Source: Anthonomus grandis grandis (taxonomy: Eukaryota; Arthropoda; Insecta; Coleoptera; Curculionidae). Taken from it: a DNA stretch of 64,000 bases. The position numbers were made by a program, and so were the translations under genes. Each line of letters starts with the position of its first letter. Position 1 is the stretch's first letter. Below, piece by piece: positions 12,760 through 24,400 of this stretch. The DNA is taken from positions 32,813,690 to 32,877,689 of the forward strand of contig NC_065549.1 in assembly GCF_022605725.1 (NCBI RefSeq), given 5' to 3'. Below the pieces are notes generated by a model that made no database searches, was not told the DNA's origin, and saw nothing but the letters and a program-made list of their open reading frames with translations.

Positions 12760-13490
12760 ATGCAACAGTACACAATAGAAGAACGAACAAATATCATTGA
12801 ATTTTATTTTTCAAACAGAAACTCAGTTATCCTGATCTGAAGCAGCATGCATATTGGCAATATTTTAATGTGGATTCTCAGTGTCAACAGCCAAGTACAA
12901 AATCCAGCTAGTGCAAGAAATAAAGCCGGCAAACTACCAGCAACGACTTAATTGTGTTATTGAGTAGCAGCAAAAAACAGGAGAAAATCCCGATTTCATT
13001 AAGAATTTGATAACGAGTGATAAAGATAAAATAGCAGGGTATGGCCTACAGAGAATTCAAGGACACTTCGTCAGCAAGAGCTGCACTTACTCAAATGCAG
13101 TGTTTCGTATGGTGTATTGTTTGAAAGGATCATTGAACCATATATCTTTAAATAAAGCGGGTGCTGCTGTTACTATCGATATTGTAACATGTTGAACAAT
13201 TTTTTGAGACTAGTTGTGGCACATCACCCTCGTGTTGGGGTTTCAACAAGATGGTGTCACGCTCCATACTGCACAGAACATAATGGTTCTATTATGGGAG
13301 ATCTTTGACAAACATATCATTTCACATAGGAGCGATTTTAAATGGCTGCCACTGGATTTGACTGCTCCAGAGTTTTTTCTTTGGGGCTATTTAAAAGACA
13401 ACTTGTTAACAACTGCAAAAAGTCATGCAACATGTTTTAAAAGGAGCAGGACTTTGTGATGCAGAAAATAGGTGTATGTAAACAATATTC
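12760..13490 (+). pseudogene. MLE-2 transposase, broken
   Basis: Starts at ATG 12760 (MQQYTIEERTNIIEFYF), typical of the DUF4817 N-terminus. Later pieces are 'SCTYSNAVFRMVYCLKGSLNHI', 'FQQDGVTLHTAQNIMVLLWEIFDKH' (second catalytic Asp) and 'LDLTAPEFFLWGYLKDNL', in which the third Asp motif (normally S-P-D-L-T-P) is lost. The segment with the first catalytic Asp is missing compared with relatives, so there is an internal deletion as well as frameshifts. Confidence 0.8.
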
Positions 13491-13540
13491 TCCAAGTGTA
13501 AGTTCAATTTTAACAACATGATTTTAAAATTTTATTTTAA

Positions 13541-15840
13541 CCCTTACGCTGCCCGATGTCACAATTGTGACTTTCTTATTCACTAGTGTTATAAGGATCA
13601 AAAAATGTTTAATCTGGGTAGAGAACCGTGCGACATGATTGTGAATAGTGCATTTTATAGGTGTGCACGCGCAAATCGTTTATTTGGACGGGAGTGCATT
13701 CTTGTCATAACCTGAAAAGTTTTAGATTATTTTCAACAATGGCTCGTGCAGATAAGTTAATATTTATTTATAGAATTTAGAAGAACAAATAGTGCTTAAT
13801 ATTAAATAGGTTTAATAAACTTCAATTAAGTGTATTGTTTTTAGAGATTGAAAATATCTTTAAAATTGTTGATTCTAAGAATGGTTTTGTGATGTATATC
13901 ACAATTGTGAGCCACGGGAGTTAACGTGGTTTGGTTTTAATTAAGTTGGATACAATTAATTCTTTGTTACAGGAAGAAGTAAGGAAATTATTGATTTGGA
14001 CCATCTAAGGGATGTCGAGGAAGCATTGTTCCAACTTCTAGACGAAGTTGGGTCGGATTTAGAGTCCGAGGATGAAGAAGATGAGTTTGAAATTCACGAA
14101 AAGATCCCAATTGTAGCACCAAATGAAGCTGATAGCTCTTCAGATTCAGAAGATGATTTACCCCTCATACATTTCCAGACTCTCCAGTGGAAGCATAGAA
14201 ACTTTAGAAGCAAGGATTTTCCTGTAAAAGAGGACTATGCTCCATTTATCGTAAAAACTGCAAACGAATATTTTGCTAAATATTTGGATGATGATTTTTT
14301 TGAGTCAGTCGCAAATTTCACTTCCCACTATTTCTTGCAACAAAATGCAATAGAAAACTTTACCTCTCAAGAAATATAGAAATATTTCGGAATGAATGCT
14401 TTGATGGGATGTATTCATCTTCCAAGGATACATATGTATTGGAATGGAAAATATAAGTTCCCATTATTTGATGGGGTCATGACCCGACAAAGGTTTTACA
14501 TGAAACATGTAAATTTACATGTCGTTGACAATCTTAGCGTATCAGAAGAGGAACAAAAACAGAATAGATTGTGAAGAATACAGCCAGTAATTGATTTGGT
14601 TCGCAATAGATGTAAAGCCATTGAAAGAAAAGAAAAGAAAGATTTTTTGGGAAGATGTCCAGTTCGACAATTTGTTAAAAATAAACCAAGACCAGTGGGA
14701 CTTAAGAATTTCGTTCTTACGACATCTGACGGACTGGTATTGGATTTTGAAATCTACCAGGGCAATACTACCCCACTAAAAGATAGGGATTTAGGCTTGG
14801 GACCCTCAATAATATTGCGTCTAGCAGAAACATTACCTCAAAATACCGTAACTACTTTTCAACTATTGTTTTGATGAACAAATTAACGAGTTTGAATATA
14901 GATGCAACTGCTACAATTATGTCCAACAGAGTGAAAGGGTTTCATTTTAAAAAAGAGAGTTTAATGAACAGGGGAGAGTCAGAAGAAGTTGTTAGGACCG
15001 ATAATAAGCTTTGCATTACAAAGTGGAAAAATAATAAATCTGTTTTGCTGATATCCACAGCTTTTGGAAGACAGCCGGAAATTGAGGTGCAAAGATGGAA
15101 TAAAACAGAAAAAAAGCGTTTAGGCATAACATGCCCAGCTGTTGTTAAATCATACAACGAAAACGTGGGTGGAAATACTATCGATCTTTCTTTCGAACCC
15201 GGAAATGGACTCTTAAAGCCATCCTATATTTGTTCGACTTAGCAATAGTAAACATCTGGATGGAGTACCGAAGGGATTGTTATAGTCAAAACCATCGAAG
15301 CAAACATATTATGGATCTTTTGGAATTTAGACTTAATCTTGGGGAATATCTGATTGCCGGTACTAAGAAGAGTGTATTGGAGGAAACAGAATGCCAAGAA
15401 AATATAGAGGAACAGACTAGCGTTGAAGGCAATGAAATAAAAAAGAGAAGAATGCCTTCCAGTTTGCCCTGTGCAGACAAATGCTTTGATAGTTTTGAAC
15501 ACTGGCCAAAGAATGAAGAAATGAAGAATCCAGTTAAATGCAGGTTAGAAGGGTGCAAAAGTCGGTCCAGAACGCGTTGCCTAAAATGTAATGTTTTTGT
15601 TTGTTTAACCAAAGAAAAAACTGTTTTATTTCATTCCATACAAAGTAATAAATTTTGTTTCACAATTGTGCTTTTCTAATGTTGGCTCCCTAGACACACA
15701 GTTGTGTACTCCCTAAATCGCTCCCTTAACCCTTTCGATTATTTTTTAAAATAATTTACCGTACCTTTTGACCCAACTTTATCGGCGTAAAATAAATATA
15801 AACCGCAAACTCATTTTTTTTTATCTCGGTACTGTAAGGG
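13541..15840 (+). mobile_element. piggyBac-like transposon
   Basis: The 2300-bp element starts CCCTTACG and ends with GTAAGGG, flanked on both sides by TTAA (13537-13540 and 15841-15844), the exact target duplication of the piggyBac superfamily. Inside each end are copies of the palindrome TCACAATTGTGA (13559-13570, 13899-13910, and with one change 15660-15671). A broken transposase fills the middle. It inserted into MLE-2 after that element had landed. Confidence 0.92.
13970..15625 (+). pseudogene. piggyBac transposase, broken
   Basis: The N-terminal part (13996-14379) is acidic ('LLDEVGSDLESEDEEDEFE', then 'SSSDSEDD'), as usual for piggyBac transposases. It is followed by the DDE_Tnp_1_7 core in pieces: 'NALMGCIHLPRIHMYWNGKYKFPLF', 'VIDLVRNRC...KDFLGRCPVRQFVKNKPRPVGLKNFV', 'LVLDFEIYQGNTT', 'ATIMSNRVKGFHF', and a C-terminal Cys-rich finger 'CRLEGCKSRSRTRCLKCNVFVC' (15540-15604). 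In-frame stops occur at about 14377-14379, 14572-14574 and 15240, with a frameshift near 14870. An AG acceptor before 'gaagaagtaagg' (13973) hints at a short upstream exon starting at ATG 13740. Confidence 0.85.
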
Positions 15841-15897
15841 TTAAAATGAAAAGTTTATAAAGCATTTAAACCAAAACGCTCATTATACGCCACCATG

Positions 15898-17857
15898 TAT
15901 ATTCAAATTTATAGAACTATTGGAATACATATTAATGAAATATAATTAGAACCTTTGTATAAGAACCTGAGCATAAAAACCTTTTTTCACTTTTTATTGA
16001 TACATAATACACGAACTTAAATTTTACGACATAGACACATTTATATTTTACATGTAAAATATATATGCTTTTCCATTTTTTTTTCACTGGAATACTACTG
16101 AAGTATTGTTATTTGATGTTATTGTTGACTTCATTATTATAGCCCAACTAGGAACATATGCTTGCAGAGTGTGGATGTAATAGTATTTTGTTGGTATCCT
16201 CTGAAAAACAAGTAGTTGGTAAAGTTAAAACCTTGAAAATCTTCAGAGCTAAAATTTCTATATTAGATTTAAAAGTTTCCAGTATAATTTTGTTTTGATA
16301 CTTGTAGGAGTTCTACTTTTCTATACTGACTTTTTTTCTTACAATGACATCTCAAGTTGAAGCAGAAAGAAGAAATACATTTTATGCAGATTAAAATAAA
16401 GTTCATCTTTTTCTTCGGATTCATTATTTAAATTTGTAATCTCCTCTATTTAAAATTATGTGGTGTAACCCCCTATATTTCTCATACTTGATGATCTTTT
16501 TCGCAGAGTTTAACACTGATAAAACGTCATTATTTTTGTATTTATTATATAGAAAACTCCGAAGTAATTTAATAGTCCCTATGTCAAGTTTCTTTAATTT
16601 ACCTGCATCCAACCTTATTGTACTTCCAAGAATCTGTTTTTTTTTGTATTCTTTCTAGCATTGTTGCACATTATCAAACACTAGTCTAAAAAAATCTTTA
16701 CTAAGATCTTTATCAATAATTGTTTGCCTTAACACTACTTATTTTCCTACATTTTTATTTTCACATTTATTTTGTTCTTCAGCATTCCAAATACACAATC
16801 GGAGTCTGAGTCAGTATTAACTCCTTTACTGCATACATTATCGTCTTTATTTTGCATTCTCGGGATCCTAAATAATTGATAAAATATACCCTACACTTAC
16901 ACCAAGTCACTTCACTAAATTCACCTAACCTCAAAACGTAAATAACCCGTAGACAAAACCAAAATCAGGAGAAATTCATTACACTATGGCCCTGAATATA
17001 CCTGGAAGCGCCAACTTATGTAAACATTGTGTGGGGCGAAGTTAAATTTAGGAGAAAAATATAAAATTGTGTAAAAATGTTAATATAAAACTCGACTAAA
17101 AAGAGATTTAAAGAAAATTGCAGTGTGTTGCTAATAAACTAGTAAAATTGTTCGAAATTTCATAATTTGCTTATTATTTGGTTTGGAGCGTATGTGTGGA
17201 TTTCTTCATGTCCATTATATTACATTTATTTATATTTCGTAAAAGTTCATTTTTTATACTGAAAAGAATTTTTTTCTTTTTCAAAATTGATTTTAAAGAT
17301 AAGTTGGACTATTATGGCTTTAGGTCAAAAAAATTAGATTATAGTTGACACCAGCCATATTAAATTGGGTTATTCCTCAAATTCTTCTATCAAACTAACC
17401 GTTCATATTCCTTAGCTATTGTTTCCCATTATTTTTTTGTTTATAGCATAGATCGTTAGGAAACTTTAATTCTATAAGGATTTATTATATGAAGAAATAT
17501 TATGTTTGCAATATTTATTCATTTTTAAAAAAAACTTAAAATATTTTTAATATTAATATTCTTTGAATAGACCGCAAATTATTTACTTTTAATAAAATCC
17601 ATTACTTCTACCGGATACCGGATAAATGTTATTAACTTTTTCGGGAAACAAACTTTACTTTAATTATAATAAATGCGCATTTATTGGTTTCACACATCAT
17701 ACTAATTTATTTTAATTTAACTATAATTTTAAGTGAGGAATAAAAAATTTTCGCAGATAATATTAATTACGTTACATTAAATGAAATCGAATATTGGGCT
17801 TAATTGTGAAAAATAGTAGACTATTAACCTTTACAACCTCTCTAAAAGCATTATATT
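15898..17857. other. Spacer with one unidentified remnant
   Basis: A minus-strand block between about 16424 and 16860 has reading-frame fragments with non-random composition (a 62-residue piece beginning MDAGKLKKLDIGTIKLL, and upstream MQNKDDNVCSKGVNTDSDSD). I cannot name it. The rest is AT-rich with no motif. Confidence 0.4.
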
Positions 17858-18799
17858 TTGCCTATATTTGCCTATATTTTTCTGCTCTTAGTCAGTAAAA
17901 CTAACGAGTTAAATCAAAAAGTCGATCTCCTGTTAAACGAAAACCAGAATTTAAAACGTGAAATTGCCAGCCTGAAGGAATGTAAGCCGTCAACAGCCCC
18001 ATCAAGTGTGAACTCCAAGTTGTCATATGCAGCAATAGGCACAAAAAATGACAGCAAAGTTTTGGTTGTAAAACAAAAGTGTCCGGAGAAAGACGTAAAG
18101 CAAGTGAAGGAGGATTTGAAAAAGAAAGTCAATCGTACTGTTATTGGAGCCGGTTTATTTCTAGGAAAAGCAACTAAAAGTGGCGGCGTTATCACTAAGT
18201 GTGGCAATGAGAAGGAGCTAACTTCGATTCAGTCGCAGATCCAGAACAACATGGGTGACGGCTACAGTGTTGAGGTACCAAAACTTTTAGAGCACAGGAT
18301 TAAGGTAGTAGGCATTAATGAGTCCGAGTACAACCTATCAGATAATGAAATTTGGGCCAAAATAAAGAGTCAAAATAATGTTCCAGAATCTCCAAACCGA
18401 AAAATTCAAATTGTGAGAAAAACTAAAATCGTAAAAAAGTTCAATATGATCTTGGAAGTTGATGCTACCACGTATACAGTGTTTATTGAAAAAGAGAAGA
18501 TGAACATTGGTTGGAACCGATGTCCCATCTTCAACGAATATGGTATCCGAAGGTGTTGCAAGTGCTGTCGGTATCGTCATTTACTGAAAGAGTGTAAAGA
18601 AAATAAAGTGTGTGCAAAGTGTAGTGGACCCCATGATGTTAAAGAATGTAATGTAAGTAGCGTTAAGTGTATCAATTTTGTAGTATCTAATGAAAAGTAT
18701 GGTCTTAGACTAAACGTCAATCACGTTTCTTGGGATGTAAGTAGTTGTGATTCCTATAAGCGAATTGAAGAGTTACAAAGGAATAAATATATTAAGTAG
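17858..18799 (+). CDS. LINE ORF1, gag-like CCHC protein
   Basis: An open frame of 313 codons, without a clear ATG at its start, so the 5' end may be incomplete. The N-terminal part has a coiled-coil-like heptad stretch ('NELNQKVDLLLNENQNLKREIASLKE'), the middle is basic, and the C-terminal part has cysteine knuckles: C-C-x2-C-C-R-Y-R-H-x4-C (18553-18595), C-x2-C-x4-H-x4-C ('CAKCSGPHDVKEC') and the start of a third ('VKCINF'). This is the usual layout of ORF1 proteins of Jockey/I-type LINEs, which bind the element RNA. It is followed after about 110 bp by the endonuclease-RT frame of the same element. Confidence 0.8.
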   Translation: MPIFAYIFLLLVSKTNELNQKVDLLLNENQNLKREIASLKECKPSTAPSSVNSKLSYAAIGTKNDSKVLVVKQKCPEKDVKQVKEDLKKKVNRTVIGAGLFLGKATKSGGVITKCGNEKELTSIQSQIQNNMGDGYSVEVPKLLEHRIKVVGINESEYNLSDNEIWAKIKSQNNVPESPNRKIQIVRKTKIVKKFNMILEVDATTYTVFIEKEKMNIGWNRCPIFNEYGIRRCCKCCRYRHLLKECKENKVCAKCSGPHDVKECNVSSVKCINFVVSNEKYGLRLNVNHVSWDVSSCDSYKRIEELQRNKYIK

Positions 18800-18913
18800 C
18801 AATTGGACCTAAATATTGCACTTAACACCAACATTGTTTATTTTAATTGACAAGGTTATCTAAACAACAAAGATAACATTATTTTACTAGTAAATGACTG
18901 GAGGCCTAAGATC

Positions 18914-21000
18914 TTGCTTTTGAGTGAGACTCACGTAACGCCGGTTATTGAACCATGTGAGTTGATTATTGATGGGTACAATATGGAGCAATGCACTAGT
19001 AACAACAGTAGAACAGGTCGGGTCTTGGCCCTTATTAGAAGCGATATTAGATATAAGGTGGGATCTGTATTGTCTATTGGTGATTATGTCTGGTTGTTGT
19101 CTTTTGAGCTATCTATGGGTGGAGGTAAATATTTGTGCTCTGTTTTGTACCATTCGCCGCAGAAACAAGATGCCAAATTTATAGAGTTTTTTGGGGAATA
19201 TTTAGAGCAAGTTAGTGGATTTAATGGCACCAACATTATTCTTGGGGATTTTAATTTTGATTTTTTAAAAAACAGTTTTTATAATAACAAATTATTAAGT
19301 ATCATTTATACCAATGGGTTTAGTCAAATAATTAAGACTCCAACTAGAATAGTCCAAAGATGTCAGACCCTGATTGATTATTTAATTTCAAATGACAAAT
19401 CTCTTTCGCATAAAGTTCATCAAACTCCCAAAATTAGTGACCATTCTATTATATCAATTTCTATAGATCAATCGAAGAAACAGCCAATGGATATAGTAAG
19501 TTATACTAGGTCTTTTAAAGCATATAAATGCAATAGACTTCAGGAAGAACTGCTCACATGCAATTGGAATAGAAATAGTTCAGATGTTGACTTACTAGCT
19601 AATACTTTTGTAACAGATATTAGAACAATTCTTGACAGTATGTGCCCAAGGATTAAAATTATACAAAAACAGAAATCTGCTGATAAAAAATGGATAACTC
19701 AAGATATAAGGGAGCAAATGCAGGAAAGGGATCGATTATATAAAAGGGCTACCATAGAAAATAACGACAACATTTGGAATAAATATAGGGCTAAAAGAAA
19801 TAACATAGTAAACAAGATAAGAGTAGAAAAGGACAGATATTTTGCAAATACCATAAATCTAAATAAAAATAATCAAAAAGAACTCTGGAAAAATCTAAAG
19901 ACGCTTTTACCAGGACATGTCTAATGAAATAAAGTTTGAAAATGAAATCATTACACAGGAGGATGATATTGCACATAGATTTAATAATTATTTCGTGAAT
20001 AGTATTGATCTTATTCTTGTAGATATTCCACCTGCAGCAAATGGTCAAACATATTTTATTGAACCACCTTCAGTCTAGAATACCTTGACACAATTTAATA
20101 AAGTTTCGATGACTAAAATGAAGGAAATACTTAAAAATCTAAAAAACATTGGTGGTGGGGATAGTGGCATCTCTAAGCAGGTTCTTTGCGATGTTGCTTA
20201 TGTTGTGATATAGTGATATAGTCAATACATCCTTAAGTACTGGGGTTTTTCCGCAAGCCTAGAAACTTTCTACTGTTGTCCCTCTTCTAAAAGTGCAAAA
20301 CACTAAACTGTGTAATGAATTTCGGCCAATTAACACCGTACCTATTTATGAGAAGCTCCTTGAAGTATGTGTTAAGGAACAGCTACTCGAACATTGTAAT
20401 ATAAATAAAATAGTTGTACCTAGCCAATCGGGGTTCCGTGAGAATCATTCATGTGAGTCCGTCATTATTAATATAGTTGATAATTTTCTCAGGCCCCTTG
20501 ACTCTGATAATCTAGTACTTGCAGTGTTTTTGGATTTTAAGAGAGCGTTTGAAACCGTGAGTAGCGAAATATTAATTAGGAAATTACAACAGTTAGGCCT
20601 TAGACATAATGTATTAAAGTGGTTTTAATCTTATCTAAGTGGTAGAGTTCAGCGAGTCATGTACAAAAATAGTTCATCTGGAAGTGTTAATGTAAAGCAT
20701 GGTGTGCCGCAGGGAACGGTCTTGGGCCCCTTACTATTTTTATTGTATGTTAACGATATGGTGGAGGTAGTTCGGGGGTGTAATGTGGTGTTGTTTGCGG
20801 ACGATACAATGTTATATGTGGTGGGTAAAGACATTCATCAACTGCAACAGGTCATGAACGTTGAACTCAATAACTTATTCATCTGGCTTTGTAGAAATAA
20901 ACTAAGTTTAAATGCAAGTAAATCCAAGTTTTATATATTTGGCAAGAGATCTAGATTAAGTCCCAGATATGTTGTCCGTACATCAAAGAATTTTATACAG
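18914..21000 (+). pseudogene. LINE ORF2: endonuclease and reverse transcriptase
   Basis: 18914-19924 is open (336 codons). It starts inside the apurinic-type endonuclease ('LLSETHVTP'), carries 'NIILGDFNFDFL' (GDFN motif) and 'ISDHSIISI' (SDH motif), and ends at a stop after 'LKTLLPGHV'. RT follows in pieces: 'QSGFRENHSCESVIINIVDNF', 'LAVFLDFKRAFETV' (motif A Asp), 'GVPQGTVLGPLLFLLYVNDMV' (motif B) and 'VVLFADDTMLYVV' (FADD catalytic box), then 'NKLSLNASKS'. Stops at about 19924, 20079 and 20627 break the frame. The C-terminal piece resumes at 22925 after a foldback/MLE insertion, with part of the RT thumb missing. Confidence 0.85.
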
Positions 21001-21121
21001 TGCGAACGTAAAGGTTGGAATAAATTCATTTAAAATTCAGGGGTATGTTCAAAAAAAAAACGCTCGGACATGTCGATTTTTATTTTTAACTGCGGGTTTT
21101 CTTACTATAATTGTATGTATA

Positions 21122-22789
21122 CAGGGTGGCCCAAAAATAAGTTACGGTCATCAACGTAATTTTTTTAAATGTAAACACCTATTTTTTATTTTAGATTTAG
21201 GTTCTACATCAAATTCTAAGTACATTTCATGTACCATGTCCTATACCTAAACTCGACCGTTGACGATTGAACACAATAAAAGGCTATTTTTGGAAGAGTT
21301 ATTTATATCAAGCAAGAATACATAAAAATATTTTAATTAATTTATTAAGTGTTGAAAATGGCTGCTACGAACCTCTTGGCAATATCCCAGTCGATGCTGA
21401 AATTCTTGTAAAACGTTATCGATAATAGAAGGTTCTATCAATCTTATTTCTTCCGTTATTCTAATTTTTAAGTCTTCAATGTTGTTTGGCCGATTAACAT
21501 AAACTTTGGACTTAAGATACCCCCACAAAAAAAATCTAAAGGAGTCAGATCCGGCGATCTGGCCGGCCATTCAATTGCACCCCTCCGACCAATCCAACGT
21601 CCAGGGAAAACGGTATCCAGGTACTGGCGCACGGGACGAGTGTAATGGGCTGGAGCTCCATCTTGCTGATACCATAAGGAATTATCTAATATATCCGGGT
21701 CTTCTGGATCGGGGTATAAAGTGGCAAGGCATGGAACCAAGTCATTTTCTAAAAACTCTAAATACCTCTCACCATTCAAGTATCCTTCAAAGAAAAAGGG
21801 CCCTATAACCCTGTTTTCAATCACCCCCGCCCAAACATTTACTTTTTGAGGGACTTGGCTGTGGCACTCCATCATCCAGTGCGGATTTTCAGTAGCCCAA
21901 TATCGGCAGTTTTGCCGGTTTACACTACCATGAAGACAAAATGTTGCCTCATCAGAAAATACAATTTTTTTTGAAAATTGTGGATTAGCATGGCACAAGT
22001 CCATAAGTCTCTCACAAAATTCTAAACGCCTATCTGGGTCATCTTCATTTAGTTCATGAACCAATTGAACTTTGTAAGGGTGCCATTTATTTATACCTAA
22101 ATACTTAACGACGGATGTCTGGGAAATCTGATTTTTTAACGCAATATTGCGAGTCGTTTTATGGCAATCTTCTTCAACTGCCAGCAAAACATTTAGTTGC
22201 TTCTCTTCTGATATACTTGACCGACCTTTCGTATAATTATCCCTGACATGACCCAAATCTCGATATTTCTGTTCTATTTTACTGACAGTACTTTGAGATA
22301 TACGTGGCCTATCAGGATACTTGGCATGATAAATTTCACAGACTTCCATCTGAGTGCGCATCCTGTTTCTATAACCAATTATCATCAAAATCTCTATTCG
22401 CTCTCGCTCACTAAGACGTACCATTTTTTGAAATTTTAATTTTATCTTTTGATAAACTTAACACAAGCAAAACTTTGCTTAGGCATCTAAATCAAACTAA
22501 ATTCACTCAAAATTATTTGATGTCAACAAATTGTGACAAGTTAACAATCAAAAACACCAACCACAAATGTAAATAACCAAACAATAACTGATAGGTTGCT
22601 TGATATAAATAACTCTTCCAAAAATAGCCTTTTATTGTGTTCAATCGTCAACGGTCGAGTTTAGGTATAGGACATGGTACATGAAATGTACTTAGAATTT
22701 GATGTAGAACCTAAATCTAAAATAAAAAATAGGTGTTTACATTTAAAAAAATTACGTTGATGACCGTAACTTATTTTTGGGCCACCCTG
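21122..22789 (-). mobile_element. Mariner-like element MLE-3, nearly intact
   Basis: Ends CAGGGTGGCCCAAAAATAAG with TIRs of about 185 bp that look almost identical by eye (21122-21305 against 22610-22789). TA copies flank it at 21120-21121 and 22790-22791. It encodes one transposase on the minus strand with a single obvious lesion. The near-identical arms suggest that this is one of the youngest insertions in the window. Confidence 0.92.
21337..22424 (-). pseudogene. MLE-3 transposase with one frameshift
   Basis: Starts at ATG 22424 (MVRLSERERIEILMIIGYRN). The N-terminal helix-turn-helix region is followed by the DDE_3 catalytic domain: 'KIVFSDEATFCLHGSVNRQNC' (first Asp), 'WYQQDGAPAHYTRPVRQYL' (second Asp) and 'ARSPDLTPLDFF' (third Asp). 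The frame then slips at an eight-base homopolymer (21527-21534, T8 in the coding sense), where nine would keep 'DFFLWGYLKSKVY' in frame. The remaining 'PNNIEDLKIRITEEIRLI...HFQHLIN*' is intact in the other frame. Otherwise open over about 360 codons, the normal length. The slip could be a real mutation or a sequencing error in the homopolymer. Confidence 0.9.
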
Positions 22790-22924
22790 TATACATAAAA
22801 TTATAGTAAGAAAACCCGCAGTTAAAAATAAAAATCGACATGTCCGAGCGTTTTTTTTTTTTTGAACATACCCCTGAATTTTAAATGAATCTATTCCAAC
22901 CTTTACGTTCGCACTGTATAACGT

Positions 22925-23189
22925 CTATTTGTTTAGTTTTAAATTGAAACATCAGATGCTCCCCGATTATATTTGTAATAAATTAAGAGTTTTTGGAGAT
23001 ATGCATAACTATAATACGAGAAATCGTATAGACTTCATATTGGTCGACAGATGTAACACAACACAAATGCATAATTCAGTTCTGTACAAAGGTTTAATTC
23101 TATTTAACAACTTGCCCGCTAACATCAAAAATTATATTACTTTAAATCAATTCAGAGGACACTTGAGAAGATTTATCATGAATAAGTAA
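22925..23189 (+). pseudogene. LINE ORF2 C-terminal end
   Basis: Reads 'FSFKLKHQMLPDYICNKLRVFGDMHNYNTRNR...FNNLPANIKN...FRGHLRRFIMNK*', the conserved C-terminal tail of Jockey/CR1-type RT proteins. It is the continuation of the ORF2 that stops at 20997, separated by the nested insertion. Roughly 100 residues between the two pieces are missing, so a deletion occurred as well. Confidence 0.8.
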
Positions 23190-23210
23190 TATTGTGTTTG
23201 TTATTTTATT

Positions 23211-23234
23211 ATTCAAATTCAAATTCAAATTCAA
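23211..23234. repeat. (ATTCAA)4 LINE tail
   Basis: Four copies of ATTCAA, which on the minus strand are TTGAAT repeats following an AATAAAAG-type signal (23235-23250). This is the 3' end of the minus-strand LINE at 23.2-26.3 kb, and it abuts the 3' end of the plus-strand LINE at 23189. Confidence 0.8.
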
Positions 23235-23807
23235 AAGACTTTTATTACCACTTAAACATTGTACATAGAAAATTACATTTTTTTATTACAAGAATTTACA
23301 CAATGCTAAGAGTACTGCGGACTGAACTGCGATTATAAAAACAACCGATAACACATACACGAGCTAGCGCGCATGTGCTGCTCAGACCGTTAAAACATAC
23401 TAACCTAATTACAACTAAAAGAAGAATAAAGACTTTTCCAATTATAATTATTAAGAAAATAAGTCATTAAATCCTAAAAACATATAAAAGCTAAAAACAA
23501 AAAAAATATAGTGTAATAATTTACTATATCAATTACATTAATATAGGTACCATCTGTGCAATAGACAGAGAGGAGGAAGGGCGGCAAAAAACACGAGCCG
23601 AGGCTGAAAAACCAGGGCAACACGATGCAAAAATGAATAGATATTCCAAAATGAACCATTTAAAATTTTATTTTTATGCCTGCAAGATCAACAAGACCAG
23701 TGTTGATTTAAAAAGTAAGAACTCAAAAATAATTTGGTTGCAATTAAATAAAAATAATTAAATTATATTTTTAATAAAAATTTGGTGGTGTGAATTTGTT
23801 AAAATGC

Positions 23808-24278
23808 CTATGTTAGTTGAGAATTAAGAAGAATTTCTTTAACATATGCAATAAATTTCTTTGGTGAACTATTTTTAATGTAATCCGGTAACTTGTTCCA
23901 CATATGAATGCCTACATACTGGAATGATTTTTTAAAACCTGATGTTCGATGAAATGGAATTCTAATTAAGTTTGAATTTCTTACATTGTGTATATAATCA
24001 TGGTGAAAAAATAAGTCTCTTAAATATGGCGGCTGACCTGATTTAATTATTTTGTAAATTAAATTATACATATGACACTTCCTTCTATTTCTCATATTTA
24101 ATATAAAATGTGAATTTAGATAAGGAGTAATGTGGTCTCTATACGATATATTAAAGGAAAAACGCATACAACTATTTTGCAGTTTTTGCACCGTCCTTGA
24201 CAGAGATACGGTTAGTGAGTCGCCATATACAATGTCCGCATAATCCACCAAAGACAGTACAAGCGAATTGCAAAGCAA
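23808..24278 (-). pseudogene. LINE RT C-terminal domain
   Basis: Open for 156 codons: 'LCNSLVLSLVDYADIVYGDSL...VQKLQNSCMRFSF...RDHITPYLN...HMYNLIYKIIKSGQPPYLRDLF...IPFHRTSGFKKSFQYVGIHMWNKLPDYIKNS'. This is the typical tail of CR1/Jockey RT proteins. It is separated from the 617-codon frame by a frame change between 24279 and 24400 and is part of the same copy. Confidence 0.85.
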
Positions 24279-24400
24279 ATATTTGGTGTTTGATGGTAAC
24301 TGATTTTTGTATTGATATAAGTTTTTTAAACGACCGTAAGCAATTTTAATTTTGTTCTTAATGTGGGAGGCAAAGCTGAGATTTGAATCGAATATAACCC

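Larger units (their letters stand above)
12651..15897 (+). mobile_element. MLE-2, copy 1, split by piggyBac
   Basis: The left end is TA|CAGGGTGGCGCATA (from 12651) and the right end TATACGCCACCATG|TA (to 15897), with TA target copies at 12649-12650 and 15898-15899. The arms share 'TTTAAATGCTTTATA'. A broken transposase lies at 12760-13490, and a whole piggyBac element (13541-15840) sits inside the right part. A second copy of the same family is at 59843-61348. Confidence 0.85.
20998..22916. mobile_element. Foldback MITE carrying MLE-3
   Basis: The left arm 20998-21119 (CAGTGCGAACGTAAAGGTTG...) and the right arm 22792-22916 are near-perfect inverted copies. Both sides are flanked by TA (20996-20997, 22917-22918). 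Without the inner mariner element this is a palindrome of about 250 bp whose centre contained the TA into which MLE-3 jumped. The MITE itself sits in the RT frame of the LINE at 17.9-23.2 kb. It has no coding capacity of its own. Confidence 0.8.

Noticed and set aside
12651..15897. One large transposon with two transposase genes
   Set aside because: Exact TTAA-bounded ends show that the piggyBac element is a separate insertion in a mariner.
21337..22424. Programmed frameshift in the MLE-3 transposase
   Set aside because: A single-base loss in a homopolymer is the simpler explanation; no slippery heptamer or pseudoknot is evident. Kept only as a question under findings.
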